Notes under the pieces: model-generated
Told to the model about the DNA's origin: nothing
The model's database searches: none
Seen by the model: the letters and a program-made list of their open reading frames with translations, nothing else
Assembly (NCBI RefSeq): GCF_018614915.1
Contig: NZ_JAGGNU010000082.1
Coordinates: 1 to 55,444 of the forward strand
Reading direction: 5' to 3'
Length of the DNA: 55,444 nt
From: Variovorax paradoxus
Lineage (GTDB): Bacteria > Pseudomonadota > Gammaproteobacteria > Burkholderiales > Burkholderiaceae_C
Shown: positions 52,223-55,444 of the stretch, piece after piece
Position numbering within the stretch: position 1 is the stretch's first letter
Layout of the letters: every line of letters begins with the position of its first letter
Program-made: the position numbers and the translations under genes

Positions 52223-52293
52223 CGGCCCTCGCCCAGCCATTTCCGGCCTTGGCCTACGGGCCCAGGCATCGGCCCTCGTTACCATTTCGGCCA

Positions 52294-53886
52294 ATGATCG
52301 ATCGCCGCTCACTCCTCACCGCCGGTGGCGCCTCCATGGCGCTCGCCGCTCTCGGATTCCCCCTAGATGCCGTTGCAGCCGGTGGAATCAAGCTCACCCA
52401 ACCCCGGCCTTTCTCTTTCGAACGTCTTGTTACCCACGCGAAGTCGCTGGCCGCGAAGCCCCATGTGGCAGACACCTCGCTGCCCGCCGACGTGCTCCAG
52501 CGCATCGACTACGACGCCCATGGCAAGATCAAGTTCAACCCCGACAACGCGCTGTTCCGCGACGGGCCGGGCCCCTTCCCGGTCACCTTCTTCCACCTCG
52601 GCCGCTACTTCCAGACACCGGTCCACATGTACGTGACCGAGGCCGCTAGCGGCGACGGCTTCGCGCGCGAAATCGTCTACGACAGCGCGTACTTCTCGAT
52701 GCCGGACGACAGCCCCGCGCGCAAGCTGCCCGACGGTGCCGGATTCGCGGGTTTCCGCCTGCAGGAAAGCCGCCTGGGCGACCAGAAGAAGCTGCCCTGG
52801 GAGACCAACGACTGGGTCGCCTTCCTCGGCGCCTCCTATTTCCGCGCCATCGGCGAGCTCTACCAGTACGGGCTTTCGGCGCGCGGGGTCGCGCTCGATG
52901 CGGCCATGCCCGATCGGCCCGAGGAGTTTCCGAACTTCACGCGCTTCTATTTCGAGCCACCGGCCACGCAGGATGCGAACACGATGACGGTCTATGCGCT
53001 GCTCGAAGGCCCGAGCATCACCGGCGCCTACAAGTTCGTGATGCAGCGCGGCAAGGCGGTGCTGATGGACATCGAGTCGCGCCTCTTCCTGCGCCGCGAC
53101 GTCGGCCGCCTCGGGTTGGTGCCGCTGACCTCGATGTACTGGTACTCGGAAAGCAAGCCCACCGGTATCGACTGGCGGCCTGAGGTCCACGACTCCGACG
53201 GCCTCGCAATCTGGAACGGCGCCGGCGAGCGCATCTGGCGGCCGCTCAACAACCCCACGCAGACGCGCGCCTCCGCCTTCGGCGATACGCGCCCGCGCGG
53301 CTTCGGTCTCTTGCAGCGCGACCGCGCGTTCGACCATTACCAGGACGGCGTGTTCTACGAGAAGCGCCCGAGCCTCTGGGTCGAGCCGCTGGGCGACTGG
53401 GGCGAAGGCTCGGTGCAGTTGGTGGAGATACCGACCGACGACGAGATCCACGACAACATCCTCGCCTGCTGGGTGCCCAAGGCGCCGGCCGCGGCGGGCT
53501 CCAGCTACAACCTCAAGTACCGGCTGCACTGGACCGACCAGGAGCCCTTCCCCTCGCCGCTCGCGCGCTGCGTGGCGACGCGGCTCGGACGCGGCGGGCA
53601 ACCGGGCACGGTGCGGCCGCAGGGCGTGCGCAAGTTCATGGTCGAATTCATCGGCAAGCCGCTGGAGGCCATCCCCTTCGGCGTCAAGCCCGAGCTCGTG
53701 CTCACGGCGTCGCGCGGCAAGTTCTCCTACATCTTCTCGGAAGCGGTGCCGAACGGCGTGCCCGGCCACTGGCGCGCGCAGTTCGACTTCACGGCCGACG
53801 GCATCGAGCCGGTCGACATGCGCCTCTACCTGAAGACCGGCGACCAGACCCTGACCGAGACCTGGCTCTACCAGTACCAGCCCTGA
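52294..53886 (+). CDS. opgD: Glucan biosynthesis protein D (periplasmic glucan)
   Basis: A 530-residue protein of the OpgG/OpgD family, which shapes osmoregulated periplasmic beta-glucans. A Tat-type signal is present (DRRSLLTAGG... then A-rich region to about residue 30). OpgD-like Tat export separates it from Sec-exported OpgG. Family blocks include FDHYQDGVFYEKRPSLWVEP and the C-terminal QFDFTADGIEPVDMRLYLK. No opgH/opgG is adjacent. Confidence 0.9.
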   Translation: MIDRRSLLTAGGASMALAALGFPLDAVAAGGIKLTQPRPFSFERLVTHAKSLAAKPHVADTSLPADVLQRIDYDAHGKIKFNPDNALFRDGPGPFPVTFFHLGRYFQTPVHMYVTEAASGDGFAREIVYDSAYFSMPDDSPARKLPDGAGFAGFRLQESRLGDQKKLPWETNDWVAFLGASYFRAIGELYQYGLSARGVALDAAMPDRPEEFPNFTRFYFEPPATQDANTMTVYALLEGPSITGAYKFVMQRGKAVLMDIESRLFLRRDVGRLGLVPLTSMYWYSESKPTGIDWRPEVHDSDGLAIWNGAGERIWRPLNNPTQTRASAFGDTRPRGFGLLQRDRAFDHYQDGVFYEKRPSLWVEPLGDWGEGSVQLVEIPTDDEIHDNILACWVPKAPAAAGSSYNLKYRLHWTDQEPFPSPLARCVATRLGRGGQPGTVRPQGVRKFMVEFIGKPLEAIPFGVKPELVLTASRGKFSYIFSEAVPNGVPGHWRAQFDFTADGIEPVDMRLYLKTGDQTLTETWLYQYQP

Positions 53887-53971
53887 ACAGCGGCGCGAAG
53901 TAGCGGTGTCACGGCGGCGTCACCGGGCGCCGGCATGGTGCAGGGCTTTATCCCAAGCCTCCCGGATCATC

Positions 53972-55321
53972 ATGCGCTTCGCTTTCCCTTGCTCCATCGC
54001 CCTTGCCGCTGCAATCGCCTGCGGCCACGCTGCAGCACAGACCGCCTTCCCCGCCACGCTCGCCGGCCATGCACTGCTGCCGGCGCAAAGCTTCATCGCC
54101 GCGCCGAAGGACGCGCCGGCCGACCTGCAGGTGAGCGGCAAGTTCACCACCGGCAAGCGGGTCGAGGTGCTGGGCGGCATCGAGGGCAAATCGGCCGGGC
54201 GCGGCACCGGCGTCTCGCTGCCCTTCAGGGGACAGCCGATGCAGGGCCACTCGGGCATCAAGAAGATGGACGACGGCAGCTTCTGGATCCTCACGGACAA
54301 CGGCGCCGGCGCCAAGGCCAACTCGCCGGACTTCATGCTCTATCTCAACCACTACAAGGTGGACTTCAAGAGCGGCAAGTTCAACCGCACCGGCACCGTG
54401 TTCCTGCACGACCCGGACAAGAAGGTGCCCTTCCGCATCGTCCATGAAGGCAGCAAGCAGCGCTACCTGACGGGTTCCGATTTCGATCCCGAGAGCTTCC
54501 AGTTCGCAGGCGGCGCGCTGTGGATCGGCGAGGAGTTCGGCCCCTACCTGATCAAGGCCGATCTGAATGGCAAGGTGCTGGCGGTGTTCGAGACCCAGGT
54601 CGACGGCAGGATGGTGCGCTCACCCGATCATCCGGCCGTGACAACCCCGGGCGCTCCCGGCGGCACGGTCGACTTCCGGATCAAGCGATCCAAGGGTTTC
54701 GAGGGCATGGCTGCATCCAAGGACGGCAGCAAGCTCTACGCCCTGCTCGAAGGCCCGGTCTGGAATGCCGAGACCAAGGACTACGAGCGCGTCGACGGCA
54801 AGGAGGCGCTGCGCGTGCTCGAGTTCGACGTGGCAGGCGAGAAGTGGACCGGCCGCCACTGGAAGTACCCGCTCGAAGCCAACGGCCATGCGATCGGCGA
54901 CTTCAACATGATCGATGCGACCACCGGCCTGGTCATCGAGCGCGACAACGGCGAAGGCACGGCCGACAAGGCCTGCCCCGAAGGCCAGAAGCGCGCCGAC
55001 TGCTTTCACGACATCGCGAAGTTCAAGCGCATCTACAAGATCGAGATGAGCGATGCCAACGTGGGCCAGCCGGTGCGCAAGATCGGCTACATCGACCTGC
55101 TGCAGATCGCCGACCCGCAGAAACTGGCGCGCAAGCCCACGGTCGAGGGCGTGCTGAGCTTCCCCTTCTTCACCATCGAGAACGTGGACGTGGTGGATGC
55201 CACGCACATCGTGGTGGGCAACGACAACAACCTGCCCTTCTCCAGCAGCCGCGAGCCGAACAAGGCGGATGACAACGAGCTGGTGCTGTTGGAGGCGAGG
55301 GAGTTGTTGGGGACGAAGTAA
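53972..55321 (+). CDS. Exported esterase-like phytase-family protein
   Basis: A 449-residue protein with a signal peptide (MRFAFPCSIALAAAIACGHAAAQ). It carries the esterase-like-activity-of-phytase domain: GGIEGKSAGRG, GHSGIKKMDDGSFWILTDNGAG, DFDPESFQFAGGALWIGEEFGPYL and FEGMAA...YALLEGP blades of a beta-propeller. The ATG at 53972 is preferred over an in-frame start at 53906, because the signal peptide then begins cleanly. It stands alone, 85 bases after opgD, and is followed by a terminator. Confidence 0.88.
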   Translation: MRFAFPCSIALAAAIACGHAAAQTAFPATLAGHALLPAQSFIAAPKDAPADLQVSGKFTTGKRVEVLGGIEGKSAGRGTGVSLPFRGQPMQGHSGIKKMDDGSFWILTDNGAGAKANSPDFMLYLNHYKVDFKSGKFNRTGTVFLHDPDKKVPFRIVHEGSKQRYLTGSDFDPESFQFAGGALWIGEEFGPYLIKADLNGKVLAVFETQVDGRMVRSPDHPAVTTPGAPGGTVDFRIKRSKGFEGMAASKDGSKLYALLEGPVWNAETKDYERVDGKEALRVLEFDVAGEKWTGRHWKYPLEANGHAIGDFNMIDATTGLVIERDNGEGTADKACPEGQKRADCFHDIAKFKRIYKIEMSDANVGQPVRKIGYIDLLQIADPQKLARKPTVEGVLSFPFFTIENVDVVDATHIVVGNDNNLPFSSSREPNKADDNELVLLEARELLGTK

Positions 55322-55355
55322 GGGCACTAAGGGGGTTGTGGCTCCATGGAGGCGC

Positions 55356-55375
55356 GCCCGGCATGCCGGGCTTTG
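55356..55375 (+). terminator. Terminator after phytase-like gene
   Basis: GCCCGGCATGCCGGGC is a perfect 16-base palindrome, followed by TTTGTGG. The T-run is short, so the termination may be partial. It lies 35 bases after the stop codon. Confidence 0.55.
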
Positions 55376-55444
55376 TGGTGTTCGACGGTTGCATCTGCCT
55401 CGAACGCTCGGTGCCCTCACCCTAGCCCCAATACTCTTCACTTA

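Overview
The window is a GC-rich (about 70%), densely coded stretch of bacterial chromosome. Its metabolic layout (Bug/TctC-type solute receptor, valine-degradation operon with its own LysR, divergent propionate regulator, Ada-type alkylation operon) and its codon use fit a betaproteobacterium of the Comamonadaceae, most like Variovorax. This is inference from gene content, because there is no rRNA marker. I saw no tRNA, rRNA, CRISPR, prophage or insertion sequence. About 46 protein genes are supported, and no gene-free stretch exceeds 300 bases.

Layout. 1-5987: a terminator, a DUF2868/DUF3482 GTPase/glutamine-amidotransferase operon, then phosphatidylserine synthase and a cardiolipin-synthase-like lipoprotein. 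6036-11191: a penicillin-acylase-family lipoprotein, a histidine phosphatase, CbpA and its modulator CbpM, and a zinc-ribbon membrane protein. 11209-16962: a minus-strand sulfur operon (thiol dioxygenase, four-domain rhodanese, Bug receptor, cystathionine beta-lyase-like enzyme) divergent from a LysR gene that looks frameshifted at its 3' end. 17000-19611: an M20 dipeptidase, an NTF2-like protein and a second, small zinc-ribbon protein. 19599-24132: prpD-prpC facing a short-chain fatty acyl regulator, then an orphan AbrB-type protein with a clear terminator. 24185-27533: metE and metR, divergent, with a perfect MetR box.

27540-29405 is a divergent FtsH-like protease. 29571-35418 is the valine/isobutyrate degradation operon (mmsA, acyl-CoA dehydrogenase, HIBYL-CoA hydrolase, mmsB) with a divergent LysR. 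35432-42550 holds two paralogous MalT-type (LAL) LuxR regulators flanking one peptide/opine-type solute-binding protein, plus the remnant N-terminus of a third LAL copy. 42805-43496 has a cupin and a small membrane protein. 43519-47029 is a CaiB-like CoA-transferase with scoBA, divergent from a PAS-LuxR regulator across a 24-bp palindrome. 47073-49744 has an MBL-fold hydrolase and an alpha/beta-hydrolase lipoprotein. 49741-52129 is an overlapping ada - 2OG oxygenase - alkB operon with a consensus Ada box. 52294-55321 has opgD and a phytase-like esterase, followed by a terminator.

The most unusual items are the LAL/solute-receptor/LAL block with its remnant start, the two zinc-ribbon genes that share a conserved leader with a GTAGGA...CAGACA motif, the uncharacterised oxygenase locked into the alkylation operon, and the ambiguous prpC start inside a tandem TTTGCGAAT operator array.
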